A DNA stretch of 64,000 nucleotides from Pseudomonadota bacterium (lineage in GTDB: Bacteria > Pseudomonadota > Alphaproteobacteria > Caulobacterales > Caulobacteraceae): the NCBI GenBank assembly GCA_023451375.1, contig JAEXZS010000004.1, positions 1-64,000 of the forward strand, in the 5' to 3' direction. A program made the position numbers and the translations under genes. The notes beneath the pieces were generated by a model. The model was not told the DNA's origin. It saw nothing but the letters and a program-made list of their open reading frames with translations, and did not search any database. Shown in pieces: positions 49,188-58,318 of the stretch. Numbering within the stretch: the stretch's first letter is position 1; each line of letters begins with the position of its first letter.

Positions 49188-50246
49188 CTAACCCTTCCAG
49201 TCGATCTCCGCCCCATGCGGCTGGCAGATCGCCAGCCGACGCGCCTCGCCGCCCGGCCAGACGGTCAGGTCCAGCGCCGGCCGTCGGTCCACGCTGCCCG
49301 ACGCCGCCTCGAAACTCAGCCAGGCCAGGGGCGCGTCCGGCGTCGCCCGCGCGCCCGCCGCCTCCAGCCGCCGCCGGACCCGCGCCTGAACCTCGGCCGG
49401 GAAATACTGATAGGCGATGGTGTGCATGACCACGCGGCAGACGCCCGCCTCCGGCTCGACCGCCAGTTCGGTCTCCAGCCAGTCCGCCGCATCGCCCCGC
49501 GCGATCGGCGCCGGATCGATCGCCGCCAGGTCCAGCGCCGCCTCCAGCCGCGCCAGCCGCGCCCGCTGATCGGCCCAGATATAGGCGCTCAGCCGCTCGC
49601 GCGTCCCCGGATCGCGCACGTCCAGCGGATTGCGGTCCACGCCCGCCCGGCGCACCACCCGCACCGTCGCGTCCGGCGGCGACGCTCCCGTCCACACGGG
49701 CTCCAGCCGCACCGGCGACCCGGCCGCGCCCGCCTCGATCTCGCCCAGCCGATAGGCGTACCGGTCCAGCACGCTGTTCAGCCCCGCGCTCGCGCCCAGC
49801 TCATACAGGGCGAACGGCAGGCCGAACCGGTCCGCCAGCACCAACAGGCCCGCCATCAGCGCCGCCGACCGCCCGACCTCGTTCGTCTGCGGCGGCCCGT
49901 CCAGCCACGGCGACAGGAAGTCGCTCCACGCCGCCAGGGCCGCCGACACGACACCCCAGACCGCGTCATCATCGGCCGGCGCCGCATGCGGCGGATAGAT
50001 CGCCGACAACGCCGGCTCCCGCCCCGATCGCGCCAGCGCATGCAGCCCGCCCATCAGCCTCAGCGGCAGGGCGTCGCCCACGTGCGACGGCGTTCCCGTC
50101 CAGTCCAGCACCCGCCGCCCGATCGCGTCCTCGTCCGTCAGCCGTTTGCCGACCAGCCGACACAGCCGCCCCGTAAACGGCGCGCCCGCCGCCGTGCAGA
50201 TCACCGCCTGGTCCAGGAACGCCCGCCGGACCGCCGCCTCGCTCAT
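49188..50246 (-). CDS. DUF2332 family protein
   Basis: A 352-residue cytoplasmic protein of the DUF2332 family (seen as SEAAVRRAFLDQAVICTAAGAPFTGRLCRLVGKRL, ELGASAGLNSVLDRYAYRLG, MHTIAYQYFPAEVQARVRRRLEAAG). The ELGASAGLN segment looks like a degenerate SAM-binding loop, so methyltransferase activity is possible, but it is unproven. Start at 50246 overlaps the rlmE stop (ATGA). Confidence 0.82.
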   Translation of the reverse strand: MSEAAVRRAFLDQAVICTAAGAPFTGRLCRLVGKRLTDEDAIGRRVLDWTGTPSHVGDALPLRLMGGLHALARSGREPALSAIYPPHAAPADDDAVWGVVSAALAAWSDFLSPWLDGPPQTNEVGRSAALMAGLLVLADRFGLPFALYELGASAGLNSVLDRYAYRLGEIEAGAAGSPVRLEPVWTGASPPDATVRVVRRAGVDRNPLDVRDPGTRERLSAYIWADQRARLARLEAALDLAAIDPAPIARGDAADWLETELAVEPEAGVCRVVMHTIAYQYFPAEVQARVRRRLEAAGARATPDAPLAWLSFEAASGSVDRRPALDLTVWPGGEARRLAICQPHGAEIDWKG

Positions 50247-50953
50247 CGCTTGTTCAGCGCCACCAGGAAGACCTCGGCGCTGTCCTTCCGGCTCGAGGCC
50301 GGCTTGACGTATTTCACCGTCTCGAACTCCTCGCGCAGTCGCGTCAGCACCCCGCCCGCATCCCCGCCCTGGAAGTTCTTGGACACGAAGTTCCCGCCGG
50401 GCCGCAGCGTGCGAATGGCGAAGTCGGCCGCGATCTCGATCAGGGCGATGATCTTCAGGTGGTCTGTCTGCCGGTGCCCCACCGTATTGTGCGCCATGTC
50501 CGACAGCACCAGGTCCGGCGGCCCGCCGATGGCGTCGATCAGCTGCTGGTCCACGCCCGGATGGGTGAAGTCCGCCTGCAGCAGGGTCGCGCCGGGGATC
50601 GGCTCGATCATCAGCAGGTCCACGCCCGCCACCGCGCCCGCGCCCCGGTCCAGCGCCACCTGCACCCAGCCGCCCGGCGCCGCGCCCAGGTCGATCACCC
50701 GGCTGCCGCGCTTGATCAGCCGGAACTTGTCGTCGATCTCGATCAGCTTGAAGGCCGCGCGGCTGCGCCAGCCCTCGGCGCGCGCCTTCTCCGACCACTT
50801 GTCCGACAGCTGTCGTTTGATCCACTGCTGGCTGGACATCGACTTGGTGTCCGCCGTCTTCATCTTCTGGCCCATGCCGCGTCCGGCGGCCGTGCCGCCC
50901 GTGGGCGGACGCACCATCCGTCTGCGTTCTGCGGGCTTTTCGTCTTCGCTCAT
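50243..50953 (-). CDS. rlmE: RlmE (FtsJ/RrmJ) 23S rRNA 2'-O-methyltransferase
   Basis: A 236-residue methyltransferase modifying U2552 of 23S rRNA. The catalytic K-D-K pattern is present: RAAFKLIEID (first Lys), SDMAHNT (Asp), and FVSKNFQGG (Lys); the SAM loop is VIDLGAAPGGW. The Arg/Lys-rich first 40 residues are typical of alphaproteobacterial members. An in-frame GTG at 50962 is an alternative start. It is divergent from the cyclophilin gene and coupled to the DUF2332 gene. Confidence 0.92.
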   Translation of the reverse strand: MSEDEKPAERRRMVRPPTGGTAAGRGMGQKMKTADTKSMSSQQWIKRQLSDKWSEKARAEGWRSRAAFKLIEIDDKFRLIKRGSRVIDLGAAPGGWVQVALDRGAGAVAGVDLLMIEPIPGATLLQADFTHPGVDQQLIDAIGGPPDLVLSDMAHNTVGHRQTDHLKIIALIEIAADFAIRTLRPGGNFVSKNFQGGDAGGVLTRLREEFETVKYVKPASSRKDSAEVFLVALNKR

Positions 50954-51025
50954 CGTTCCCACATAGCCCCGACCGGCGTTGCGGGCTATGTCCGCTGCAA
51001 ATCAACACCCGAGAGGACGTCCGAA

Positions 51026-51487
51026 ATGGCCGACACCCTGACCTTCACCCTGGACACCGGCGACGGCGAAGCCCGCGACGTGGTCATCAAGCTGCGCCCC
51101 GACCTGGCCCCCGGCCACGTGGAACGCATCACCGGACTGGCCTCGGAAGGCTTCTACGACGGCGTCGTCTTCCACCGCGTCATCCCCGGCTTCATGGCCC
51201 AGGGCGGCGACCCGACCGGCACCGGCACCTCGGGCTCGTCCAAGCCCAACCTGAAGCAGGAATTCAGCGCCGAACCGCACGTGCGCGGCGTCTGCTCCAT
51301 GGCCCGCACCTCGGACCCGAACAGCGCCAACTCGCAGTTCTTCATCTGCTTCGACGACGCCACCTTCCTGGACCGCCAGTACACCGTCTGGGGCCAGGTC
51401 CAATCCGGCATGGAGCACATCGACGCCCTGCCCAAGGGCGAGCCGCCCCGCAATCCGGGCAAGATCGTCAAGGCGACGGTCAACTGA
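51026..51487 (+). CDS. Cyclophilin-type peptidyl-prolyl isomerase
   Basis: A 153-residue single-domain cyclophilin without signal peptide, so cytoplasmic. Motifs: FYDGVVFHRVIPGFMAQGGDPTGTGTSG with the catalytic Arg (HRV), and MARTSDPNSANSQFFI, then FLDRQYTVWGQV. It accelerates proline isomerisation in protein folding. An intrinsic terminator follows 6 bases after the stop, so it is a single-gene unit. Often called ppiB. Confidence 0.93.
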   Translation: MADTLTFTLDTGDGEARDVVIKLRPDLAPGHVERITGLASEGFYDGVVFHRVIPGFMAQGGDPTGTGTSGSSKPNLKQEFSAEPHVRGVCSMARTSDPNSANSQFFICFDDATFLDRQYTVWGQVQSGMEHIDALPKGEPPRNPGKIVKATVN

Positions 51488-51493
51488 TCCGCG

Positions 51494-51524
51494 AAAGGCC
51501 CGGACGATCGTCCGGGCCTTTTTC
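51494..51524 (+). terminator. Intrinsic terminator after the cyclophilin gene
   Basis: A perfect 28-base palindrome (AAAGGCCCGGACGA and its complement, 51494-51521) followed by TTT. The stem plus T run begins 6 bases after the stop. Confidence 0.9.
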
Positions 51525-51601
51525 GTTCGGCGGCCCGTCGGGCTTGCCAAGCCTTGTTCGCCCCCATCTCCCGGTTCGGGGGCGTCGCTGCAGGGTCGGA
51601 T

Positions 51602-51637
51602 TTCAGACTATTCAGACTATTCAGACTATTCAGACTA
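51602..51637. repeat. Four tandem copies of a 9-base unit
   Basis: TTCAGACTA is repeated four times without a gap (51602-51637), followed by a half-degenerate fifth (TTCATACGG). It lies in the gap between the cyclophilin terminator and scoA and is not a multiple-of-three coding repeat. Confidence 0.85.
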
Positions 51638-51765
51638 TTCATACGGTCTTTTTCACGCCCACCGTCTGAAATGTCCCGGGACCGGCGGCTTGCCCCGGCA
51701 CCGTCTCCGGGGTAGGCGTGGCCCAACACGCCGATATTCATCAGGCGATGAAAAGAGGGAGAGCG

Positions 51766-52506
51766 ATGGGTAAGATCTACGCCGACGTCACGTCCGCGCT
51801 GGAGGGCCTGACCTTCGACGGCATGACCGTCATGTCCGGCGGCTTCGGCCTGTGCGGCATCCCCGAGAACCTGATCGCCGGGCTGAAGGCCTCGGGCGTG
51901 AAAGGCCTGACGGTCATCTCCAACAACGCGGGCGTCGACGGCTTCGGCCTGGGCCAGCTCCTGGAGAGCCGCCAGATCGCCAAGATGATCTCGTCCTACG
52001 TCGGCGAGAACAAGGAGTTCGAGCGCCAGTACCTCGCCGGCGAGCTCCAGCTCGAGTTCAACCCCCAGGGCACCCTGGCCGAGCGCATCCGCGCTGGCGG
52101 CGCCGGCATCCCCGCCTTCTTCACCGCCACCGGCGTCGGCACCCTGGTCGCCGAGGGTAAGGAGGTCCGCACCTTCGACGGCCGCGACTACGTCCTGGAG
52201 ACCGGCCTGGTCGCCGACCTGTCCATCGTCAAGGCGTGGAAGGCCGACGAACGCGGCAACCTGGTCTTCCGCAAGACGGCCCGCAACTTCAATCCGATGA
52301 TGGCCACGGCGGGCAAGGTGACGCTCGTCGAGGTCGAGGAGATCGTCCCCGTCGGTTCGCTCGACCCCGACCACATCCACACGCCGGGCATCTACGTCGA
52401 CCGCCTGATCCAGACCGTGTCCGAAAAGCGCATCGAACAGCGCACTGTCCGCCAGCGGGAGCCGGGCTCAAGTAGCGAAGCGGTAGCCCAAGGGGAGAAT
52501 GCGTGA
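51766..52506 (+). CDS. scoA: 3-oxoacid (succinyl-CoA:acetoacetate) CoA-transferase subunit A
   Basis: A 246-residue alpha subunit of the succinyl-CoA:3-ketoacid CoA-transferase. The N-terminal GGFGLCGIPENLI is the CoA-binding glycine loop, with ISNNAG and the GAGIPAFFTATGVGTL segment further on. It activates acetoacetate for ketone-body or polyhydroxybutyrate use. ATG at 51766 starts the family sequence MGKIYADV. scoB follows with ATGA overlap. The last 20 residues are a Ser/Glu/Gln-rich tail not usual in the family. Confidence 0.93.
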   Translation: MGKIYADVTSALEGLTFDGMTVMSGGFGLCGIPENLIAGLKASGVKGLTVISNNAGVDGFGLGQLLESRQIAKMISSYVGENKEFERQYLAGELQLEFNPQGTLAERIRAGGAGIPAFFTATGVGTLVAEGKEVRTFDGRDYVLETGLVADLSIVKAWKADERGNLVFRKTARNFNPMMATAGKVTLVEVEEIVPVGSLDPDHIHTPGIYVDRLIQTVSEKRIEQRTVRQREPGSSSEAVAQGENA

Positions 52507-53159
52507 TGGCTCGCACCCGCGAACAACTGGCCGAACGCGCCGCGAAAGAGCTGCAGGACGGCTTCTATGTCAACCTGGGCATCGGCATCCCGACCCTGGT
52601 CGCCAACTACATCCCTCAAGGCATGACGGTGACGCTGCAGAGCGAGAACGGCATGCTGGGCATGGGCCCCTTCCCCTATGCGGGCGAGGAGGATCCCGAC
52701 CTGATCAACGCCGGCAAGCAGACGATCACCGAGATCCCGGAGAGCAGCTATTTCAGCAGCGCCGACAGCTTCGCCATGATCCGCGGCGGCCACATCAACC
52801 TGTCCATCCTGGGCGCCATGGAGGTGGCCGAGAACGGCGACATCGCCAACTGGATGATCCCCGGCAAGCTGGTGAAGGGTATGGGCGGGGCGATGGACCT
52901 GGTCGCCGGCGTCAAGCGCGTCGTCGTGGTCATGGATCACGCCAACAAGCACGGCCAGTCCAAGGTTCTCAAGGCCTGCACCCTGCCCCTGACCGGCACG
53001 GGCGTGGTCAGCCGCATCATCACCGACCTGTGCGTCTTCGACGTCAAGCCCGACGGCTCGGGCCTCGAACTGGTCGAACTGGCCGAGGGCGTGACCTTGG
53101 ATGAGGTCGCGGCCAAGACCGAGGCGACCTACACGGTGGCGCAAACCCTGGCCGCATAA
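52506..53159 (+). CDS. scoB: 3-oxoacid CoA-transferase subunit B
   Basis: A 217-residue beta subunit. Motifs: YVNLGIGIPTLVANY, then QSENGMLGMGPFP holding the catalytic Glu that forms the CoA-thioester, and GGHINLSILGAMEV. It pairs with ScoA in a heterotetramer. The ATG overlaps the scoA stop. A palindromic terminator follows 4 bases after the stop. Confidence 0.94.
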   Translation: MARTREQLAERAAKELQDGFYVNLGIGIPTLVANYIPQGMTVTLQSENGMLGMGPFPYAGEEDPDLINAGKQTITEIPESSYFSSADSFAMIRGGHINLSILGAMEVAENGDIANWMIPGKLVKGMGGAMDLVAGVKRVVVVMDHANKHGQSKVLKACTLPLTGTGVVSRIITDLCVFDVKPDGSGLELVELAEGVTLDEVAAKTEATYTVAQTLAA

Positions 53160-53163
53160 GCAA

Positions 53164-53189
53164 ACGGCCCGGCTTCGAAGCCGGGCCGT
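53164..53189. terminator. Bidirectional hairpin between convergent scoB and chemoreceptor genes
   Basis: A perfect 26-base palindrome, ACGGCCCGGCTTC plus its complement, lies 5 bases after scoB and 28 bases beyond the chemoreceptor stop. A TTTG run follows on the minus strand; T-rich sequence follows less strictly on the plus strand. Confidence 0.75.
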
Positions 53190-53216
53190 ACTCTATTATA
53201 ATTCAGAGGCTTGGCC

Positions 53217-55139
53217 TCAGAACTCCTCCCACCCGTCCTCGACGGCCTCGACCTTGGGGGCGGCGCCGCCGCGACCGATGGTCTTCAGCGCCTGGATCAT
53301 GCGGTTCGAGCGGGGCGGCTCGGCCGGACGGGCCGCCGCCGGGGCCGGACGGGCGGCGGGGGCGTGGGCGCGGACCGAAGCAGCGTCGCCGACCCGGAAC
53401 TGCGCCACCGAGGCCTGCAGCGCTTCGGCCTCCTGGGCCAGCGAGTGGCTGGCGGCGGTCGACTGCTCGACCATCGCCGCGTTCTGCTGGGTGACCTGGT
53501 CCATCTGGTTCACCGCCGTGTTGACCTGGGCCAGGCCCACGGCCTGCTCCTGGGCCGAGGCGGCGATCTCCGAGACCAGGCCGTCGATCTCGGCGACGCG
53601 GTCGACGATCCGCTGCAGGGCCTCGCCGGTCTGGCCGACCAGCCGCACGCCCGAGCCGACCTGGCCGGTCGAGGCCGAAATCAACGTCTTGATCTCCTTG
53701 GCCGCCTCCGCCGAGCGCTGGGCCAGGGCCCGCACTTCCGACGCCACCACGGCGAAGCCGCGACCGGCCTCGCCCGCGCGGGCGGCCTCGACCCCGGCGT
53801 TCAACGCCAGCAGGTTGGTCTGAAAGGCGATCTCGTCGATGACGCCGATGATCTGGTTGATCTGGGCCGAGGACTGTTCGATCTCGGTCATGGCCTGGAC
53901 CGCGTCGCGCACGATCACGCCCGAGGTCTCGGCGTCGCCGCGCGCGGCCTGCACCACGTCCGAGGCCTGGCGGGCGCCCGAAGCCGTCTTGTTCACCGTG
54001 GCGGTGATCTCGTCGAGCGCGGCGGCGGTCTCCTCCAGCGAGGCGGCCTGCTGCTCGGTGCGGCGCGACAGGTCATCGGCCGCCTGGCTGATCTCGCCGG
54101 CGCCCGAGCGGATCGCCGAGACGTTGGTCACCACCACCGACACCGCCTGCTGCAACTGGGCGATCGCCGAGTTGAAATCGGTCTTCAGCTGTTCGGCGCG
54201 GGGCGCCACCTCGGCGGTGAAGCGGTGGGTCAGGTCGCCGTTGGCCATGGCGTTCAGGCCAGCCGCCAGCGCCTCGATCGCCACCTTGTCCTCGGCGGCA
54301 AGACGGGCCTTCTCCGCCTCGTTGGCCGCGCGCTCCTGCTCGGATTGAGAGCGCTGGGCCAGGGCCTCGGCCTCCAGCCGGTCCTTGTCGATCGCCGCCT
54401 GCTTGAAGGCGGCCACCGCTGCGGCCATGCGGCCGATTTCGTCCTTTTGGCCCACGGCGGGGATGGCGATGGTCTTGTCGCCCTTGGCCAGCCGGTCCAT
54501 GGCCGCCGTCATGGCCACGATCGGCCGTCCGACCAGTCGGGACAGCATCATGCCCATGCCGATCGACAGGCCCACCAGGATCAGGCCGCCGATGATCAGG
54601 GCCAGCTCAGACTGACGCAGGGCGGTCTCATGTTCCGCCGCACGGATCGTCACGCGCTCCATCGAGGCGGTTCCCAGGTCCTCGCCGAGCGTGCGCACCT
54701 CCTCCAGATCCAGGTTGGCGGCGGCCGGATCGTGGGCGACCTCGACGCCCAGCAGCTGAGGCTGGGCGACATCGCGGCGCCACGCCTCGACGGCGGTCTT
54801 CAGCCTCGCCAACCGCTCACGCTGCGCCGGCTGGGTCGTGCTGGTGTGGAAGGCGGTCCATTCCTGGTCGAAGGCCGCGCCCGCCGCCTCATACGCCGTC
54901 TTGGCCTCCGGCCCGCCGCCGAGCAGATACTTCCTCACCGCATTCTGCTGATCGACCGTATGGGCGATCAGCCGGTCGGAGCGCTGGGCCAGGGTCTGCG
55001 ACCGCGACGCCGATTCCGCCGCTTCCTCCAGGGTGAGCAGATTGACGTAGATCAGGCCGCTAGTCGTCGCGGCGGCCAGCACCACCAGCGAAAAGGCGAG
55101 CAGAAGTTTCCGCGAAAGCGGAAGGTTACGCAGGAACAT
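53217..55139 (-). CDS. Methyl-accepting chemotaxis protein
   Basis: A 640-residue chemoreceptor. TM1 is about 10-31, a helical periplasmic sensor about 32-188 (four-helix bundle type), TM2 about 190-212, then HAMP (about 213-270) and the cytoplasmic signalling helices. The hairpin tip DEIAFQTNLLALNAGVEAARAGE is at about 432-455. The C-terminus ends GWEEF, a WxxF pentapeptide like the CheR/CheB tether, so it is probably adaptation-competent. A free-standing gene; its ligand is unknown. Confidence 0.93.
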   Translation of the reverse strand: MFLRNLPLSRKLLLAFSLVVLAAATTSGLIYVNLLTLEEAAESASRSQTLAQRSDRLIAHTVDQQNAVRKYLLGGGPEAKTAYEAAGAAFDQEWTAFHTSTTQPAQRERLARLKTAVEAWRRDVAQPQLLGVEVAHDPAAANLDLEEVRTLGEDLGTASMERVTIRAAEHETALRQSELALIIGGLILVGLSIGMGMMLSRLVGRPIVAMTAAMDRLAKGDKTIAIPAVGQKDEIGRMAAAVAAFKQAAIDKDRLEAEALAQRSQSEQERAANEAEKARLAAEDKVAIEALAAGLNAMANGDLTHRFTAEVAPRAEQLKTDFNSAIAQLQQAVSVVVTNVSAIRSGAGEISQAADDLSRRTEQQAASLEETAAALDEITATVNKTASGARQASDVVQAARGDAETSGVIVRDAVQAMTEIEQSSAQINQIIGVIDEIAFQTNLLALNAGVEAARAGEAGRGFAVVASEVRALAQRSAEAAKEIKTLISASTGQVGSGVRLVGQTGEALQRIVDRVAEIDGLVSEIAASAQEQAVGLAQVNTAVNQMDQVTQQNAAMVEQSTAASHSLAQEAEALQASVAQFRVGDAASVRAHAPAARPAPAAARPAEPPRSNRMIQALKTIGRGGAAPKVEAVEDGWEEF

Positions 55140-55262
55140 GGGACGCCCCGGGGAGGATGATGACGCGCCGCGATACGATTGCGGCCAAGCTCTCTCATCG
55201 ACCGCGAGGTCTGAAAGTTTACCTAACGCCGTCCTACGGAGGGTGACGGAAGGCGCACCGCG

Positions 55263-55901
55263 TCAGCTGTCGGCCGGCCCCGAGAACCGCTTGTAGACCG
55301 CCCGGAAGACATCGAGCGCCTCGCAGCGGGCGTTGTGGGCCGCGAGCGTCGGCCATTGCGACAAGTCGAGCTCGTCAGCGCTGGATTCCCGCACGTGCTG
55401 CAGGGCGCAGCCCAAGGCGATATCGGCGTGGGTCAAGGCGTCGCCCATCAGCCATTCGGTGTCCGCCGAAGCTCGCACGGCCTCGAGCGCCTTGAGGCTG
55501 GCGGCGACCTGGTCGCGGCAGCGCGCCAGCCAGATTTCCGATCGCGCCTCATGCAGAACCTTCTCGTAGAACAGGGCCACGATCTTGTCCGACAGGCCGG
55601 TCGCCAGGGCGACGCGATACAGGATTTCCCGCCGGACCGGGCCGCTCGCGGGAATCAGGGCTGCCTTCCCCGCCTCCCGCTGCTGATCGTCCAGCCAGTC
55701 CAGGACATAGGCGCTGTCGATCACCACCGCGCCGTCATCCAGCACCAGCGTCGGCACGCGCCGGACGGGATTATAGGCCTCGATCTTGTCCCCGTCGCCG
55801 AAAGTGGACCAAGGCCGGTTCTCGAACGGAACGCCGTAGAGCGACGCCGCAATGGCGACCCGCCGCACGAATGGCGAGTCGTACTGGCCGATCAGCAGCA
55901 C
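55263..55901 (-). CDS. Glutathione S-transferase-like protein
   Basis: A 212-residue GST. The thioredoxin-like N-terminal half opens LLIGQYDSPFVRRVAIAA with a Ser in the GSH position, then PVRRVPTLVLDDGAVVIDSAYVLDWLD; the helical C-terminal half follows. Translation begins with a GTG at 55901, 2 bases after the preceding lipoprotein gene stops, so it is probably the last gene of the Mla operon. The reaction is unknown. Confidence 0.87.
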   Translation of the reverse strand: MLLIGQYDSPFVRRVAIAASLYGVPFENRPWSTFGDGDKIEAYNPVRRVPTLVLDDGAVVIDSAYVLDWLDDQQREAGKAALIPASGPVRREILYRVALATGLSDKIVALFYEKVLHEARSEIWLARCRDQVAASLKALEAVRASADTEWLMGDALTHADIALGCALQHVRESSADELDLSQWPTLAAHNARCEALDVFRAVYKRFSGPADS

Positions 55902-55903
55902 CG

Positions 55904-56575
55904 TCAGCGCGCCGCCGCCAGCGGGGCCGGGGCGGACTGGATCGACCAGTCCACGATCTGGGTGTTGATGTCGCGCGTGGCCATGTCGAAGGCCTCGACG
56001 ATGGCCGAGACGCGGTTCTCGGCGGCCGGCTGTGACACGGTGAAGACGCGCTCGACCGTGCGGCCGTCCTCGGGGCGGATCGGTCCCGCGCCGCGCTCGC
56101 GCTCGGGCGTGTTGCGCAGCTGGGCGCGGGCGGTGATCACCACCGTCGGCGCCGCCTCCATGCCGTTCAGATAGCGAGCCTCGAAGCTGGACACGGCGAC
56201 CCGCAGCACCAGCGGCGTGGTGCCGGGCTCGCGGCGATCCAGCACCCGCACCTGGTCCGGGCGAGCGGCGAAGGCGGCCTGCAGGCTGTCGTCGAACAGG
56301 GTCTCGGCCGGCGACACCCAGCGCGCGCCGCCGATATAGGCCGTCTCCGTCCCCGTCACGCCCAGCAGGCGATCGTCCTTCGACGCCTCCGGAAATTCGA
56401 TGCGGCGGATCGAGATCAGCAGCGGCGCCGGCGACTGGCCGGCCTGAGCCGGGGCGTCCATCATCGCGCCGAAGCGGTACAGTTGCACCGGATCGGGCGT
56501 CGACAGCAGCTGGCATCCGCCCAGCGCCAGGGTCATGGCGGCGGCGACGGCCGTCGTGAGGATCGAACGGATCAA
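55904..56575 (-). CDS. ABC-type transport auxiliary lipoprotein (Mla-associated)
   Basis: A 223-residue lipoprotein. The signal peptide ends in the lipobox LGGC near residue 21, followed by PDPVQLYRFGAMM and IRRIEFPEASKDDRLLG, the pattern of the PqiC/YmbA (DUF330-like) auxiliary lipoproteins. In the operon it stands next to the MCE protein, so it may link the MlaD-type protein to the outer membrane. Overlaps mlaD by 4 bases. Confidence 0.85.
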   Translation of the reverse strand: MIRSILTTAVAAAMTLALGGCQLLSTPDPVQLYRFGAMMDAPAQAGQSPAPLLISIRRIEFPEASKDDRLLGVTGTETAYIGGARWVSPAETLFDDSLQAAFAARPDQVRVLDRREPGTTPLVLRVAVSSFEARYLNGMEAAPTVVITARAQLRNTPERERGAGPIRPEDGRTVERVFTVSQPAAENRVSAIVEAFDMATRDINTQIVDWSIQSAPAPLAAAR

Positions 56576-57510
56576 GGCTGAACCTCCAGTTCCTTGGATT
56601 GCGGACGGCCGATGAAGTCGCGCGGGCTGGCGCGCACGTCGTCGATCAGCGACTGCAGCGAGCGCGTGGCGTCCTGCAGCTCCTCGATCGTCCGGCTCAG
56701 CTGCGGCAGGCTGGACGTGGCGAAGGTGTCCAGCGGCTGCTCCAGCCCGGTGACCGAGCGGTTGGCCGAGGCGATGGCCTGGCGGGCCTCCGCCGTGGCC
56801 TGGTTGATGTTGGCGATGGCCTCGCGGCCGTCGGTGTTGATCACCTGACGCGCGTCGGCGGCCAGGCCCTGGTACTCCAGGATGGCCTTGTTGGCGTTGG
56901 TGATCGCCGCCTCCAGCTCCTGGAACATGCCCTTGCGCGCTTCCAGTTCAGTGGTCAGGGCCTCGACGTTCTTCACGCTGGTCGAGAAGCTGCGGATGTT
57001 GTCGTCGGACATCACGCGGTTGATGCGGTTCAGGGCGTCCACCGTCTGGGCCAGCACCGCGCCCGAACCGCTGAGCAGTTCGGCGATCGGCGACGGCTGG
57101 CTCTGGATCACCGGCACGACATTGTCCGGATACTGCTCCTTCAACAGGGCGCTGTCGGGGGCGCCGGCGGTGATCTGGATGTAGTTCAGGCCGGTGATCC
57201 CCTGCGGCTCCAATTGGGCGCGCGAGGTCACGCGGATCGGCGTCTCGCCGTCCACCCGCACCCGGGCGATGACCTGGTCGCCGCGCTTCTGGTCGATGTT
57301 CAGGTCGGTCACCTCGCCGACGCGGATGCCGTTGAAGTGCACCTCTCCGCCCTCCGACAGGCCGTTCACCGGCCCGTAGAAGACGATGTCGTACAGGTCG
57401 TAGTCGTTGGCGAACTGCAGCCGCGCCAGCCAGATGGTGAATACGGCCAGGGCCGCGATCAGGGCCACGGTGGCGATGCCGACGGCGGCGTAGTGGGCGT
57501 CTCTCTCCAT
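56572..57510 (-). CDS. mlaD: MlaD-family MCE protein
   Basis: A 312-residue inner-membrane MCE protein. One TM anchor (about 10-29), the MCE domain about 38-117 (VFYGPVNGLSEGGEVHFNGIRVGEVTDLNI, and QGITGLNYIQI), then a long alpha-helical tail rich in Gln/Ala. It is the lipid-binding hexamer of an Mla-type phospholipid transporter across the periplasm. The gene lies between the ATPase and lipoprotein genes. Confidence 0.92.
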   Translation of the reverse strand: MERDAHYAAVGIATVALIAALAVFTIWLARLQFANDYDLYDIVFYGPVNGLSEGGEVHFNGIRVGEVTDLNIDQKRGDQVIARVRVDGETPIRVTSRAQLEPQGITGLNYIQITAGAPDSALLKEQYPDNVVPVIQSQPSPIAELLSGSGAVLAQTVDALNRINRVMSDDNIRSFSTSVKNVEALTTELEARKGMFQELEAAITNANKAILEYQGLAADARQVINTDGREAIANINQATAEARQAIASANRSVTGLEQPLDTFATSSLPQLSRTIEELQDATRSLQSLIDDVRASPRDFIGRPQSKELEVQP

Positions 57511-57520
57511 TGCGCTCTCC

Positions 57521-58318
57521 TTACGCGGCCTTGGTGGCGGCGCGCCCGCGCGGCCCCAGGAAGTATTCCTTGATCCACGGATGGTCGGAGCGCTCCAGCT
57601 CCTGCACCGTGGCTTTCTCCACGACCCGCTTGTCCGCCAGCACCGCCACCTTGTCGCAGATGGCGTATAGGCTATCGAGGTCGTGGGTGATCATGAAGAC
57701 GGACAGGCCCAGGTCGTCCGACAGGTTGCGGATCAGCTCGTCGAACGCCGCCGCGCCGATGGGGTCCAGACCCGCCGTCGGCTCGTCCAGGAACAGCAAC
57801 TCCGGGTCCAGCGCCAAGGCGCGCGCCAGACCGACGCGCTTGCGCATCCCGCCCGACAGTTCCGCCGGCTTCAGGTGGTGCGACTCCGGTTTCAGGCCGA
57901 CCATGGCGATCTTCAGCTCGGCCAGCTCGTAGATCGTCTCCTTGGGCAGTCTGGTGTGCTCCACCAACGGCGAGGCGACGTTCTCCAGCACGCTCAGCGA
58001 CGAGAACAGCGCCCCCTGCTGGAACAGCACGCCGGTGCGTCGTTCGATGTCCGCCGCCTGGTCCGCAGTCAGGTCCGCCCGGTCATGGCCCAGCAGGCGG
58101 ATCGTCCCGCCCTCGGGCTCCTTCAGGCCGATGATGGTGTTCAGCAGCACGGTCTTGCCGGTGCCGGAACCGCCGACCACGCCCAAGACCTCGCCGCGCT
58201 CCAGATCCAGGTCCAGATCCTCGTGGATGGTGCGGTCGCCGAACTGGCTCAGCAGGCCGCGCACCTCGATCAGCGCGTCCGGCGCGTCGTTGGCGGCTCG
58301 ATCCGGAGCGTCGGTCAT
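57521..58318 (-). CDS. mlaF: MlaF-type ABC transporter ATPase
   Basis: A 265-residue ABC ATPase. Walker A is GGSGTGKTVLL, the signature LSGGMRKRVGLARA, Walker B LLFLDEPTAGLDP, and switch His ITHDLDS. It energises the Mla lipid transporter. The ATG at 58318 overlaps the mlaE stop (ATGA); a longer upstream frame has no family match. Mutants in Mla systems are sensitive to membrane stress, so this operon maintains the outer membrane. Confidence 0.94.
   Translation of the reverse strand: MTDAPDRAANDAPDALIEVRGLLSQFGDRTIHEDLDLDLERGEVLGVVGGSGTGKTVLLNTIIGLKEPEGGTIRLLGHDRADLTADQAADIERRTGVLFQQGALFSSLSVLENVASPLVEHTRLPKETIYELAELKIAMVGLKPESHHLKPAELSGGMRKRVGLARALALDPELLFLDEPTAGLDPIGAAAFDELIRNLSDDLGLSVFMITHDLDSLYAICDKVAVLADKRVVEKATVQELERSDHPWIKEYFLGPRGRAATKAA

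Noticed and set aside
51602..51637. Tandem 9-mer considered as CRISPR or iteron
   Set aside because: Units are contiguous without spacers, only four copies, and no cas or replication gene is nearby.
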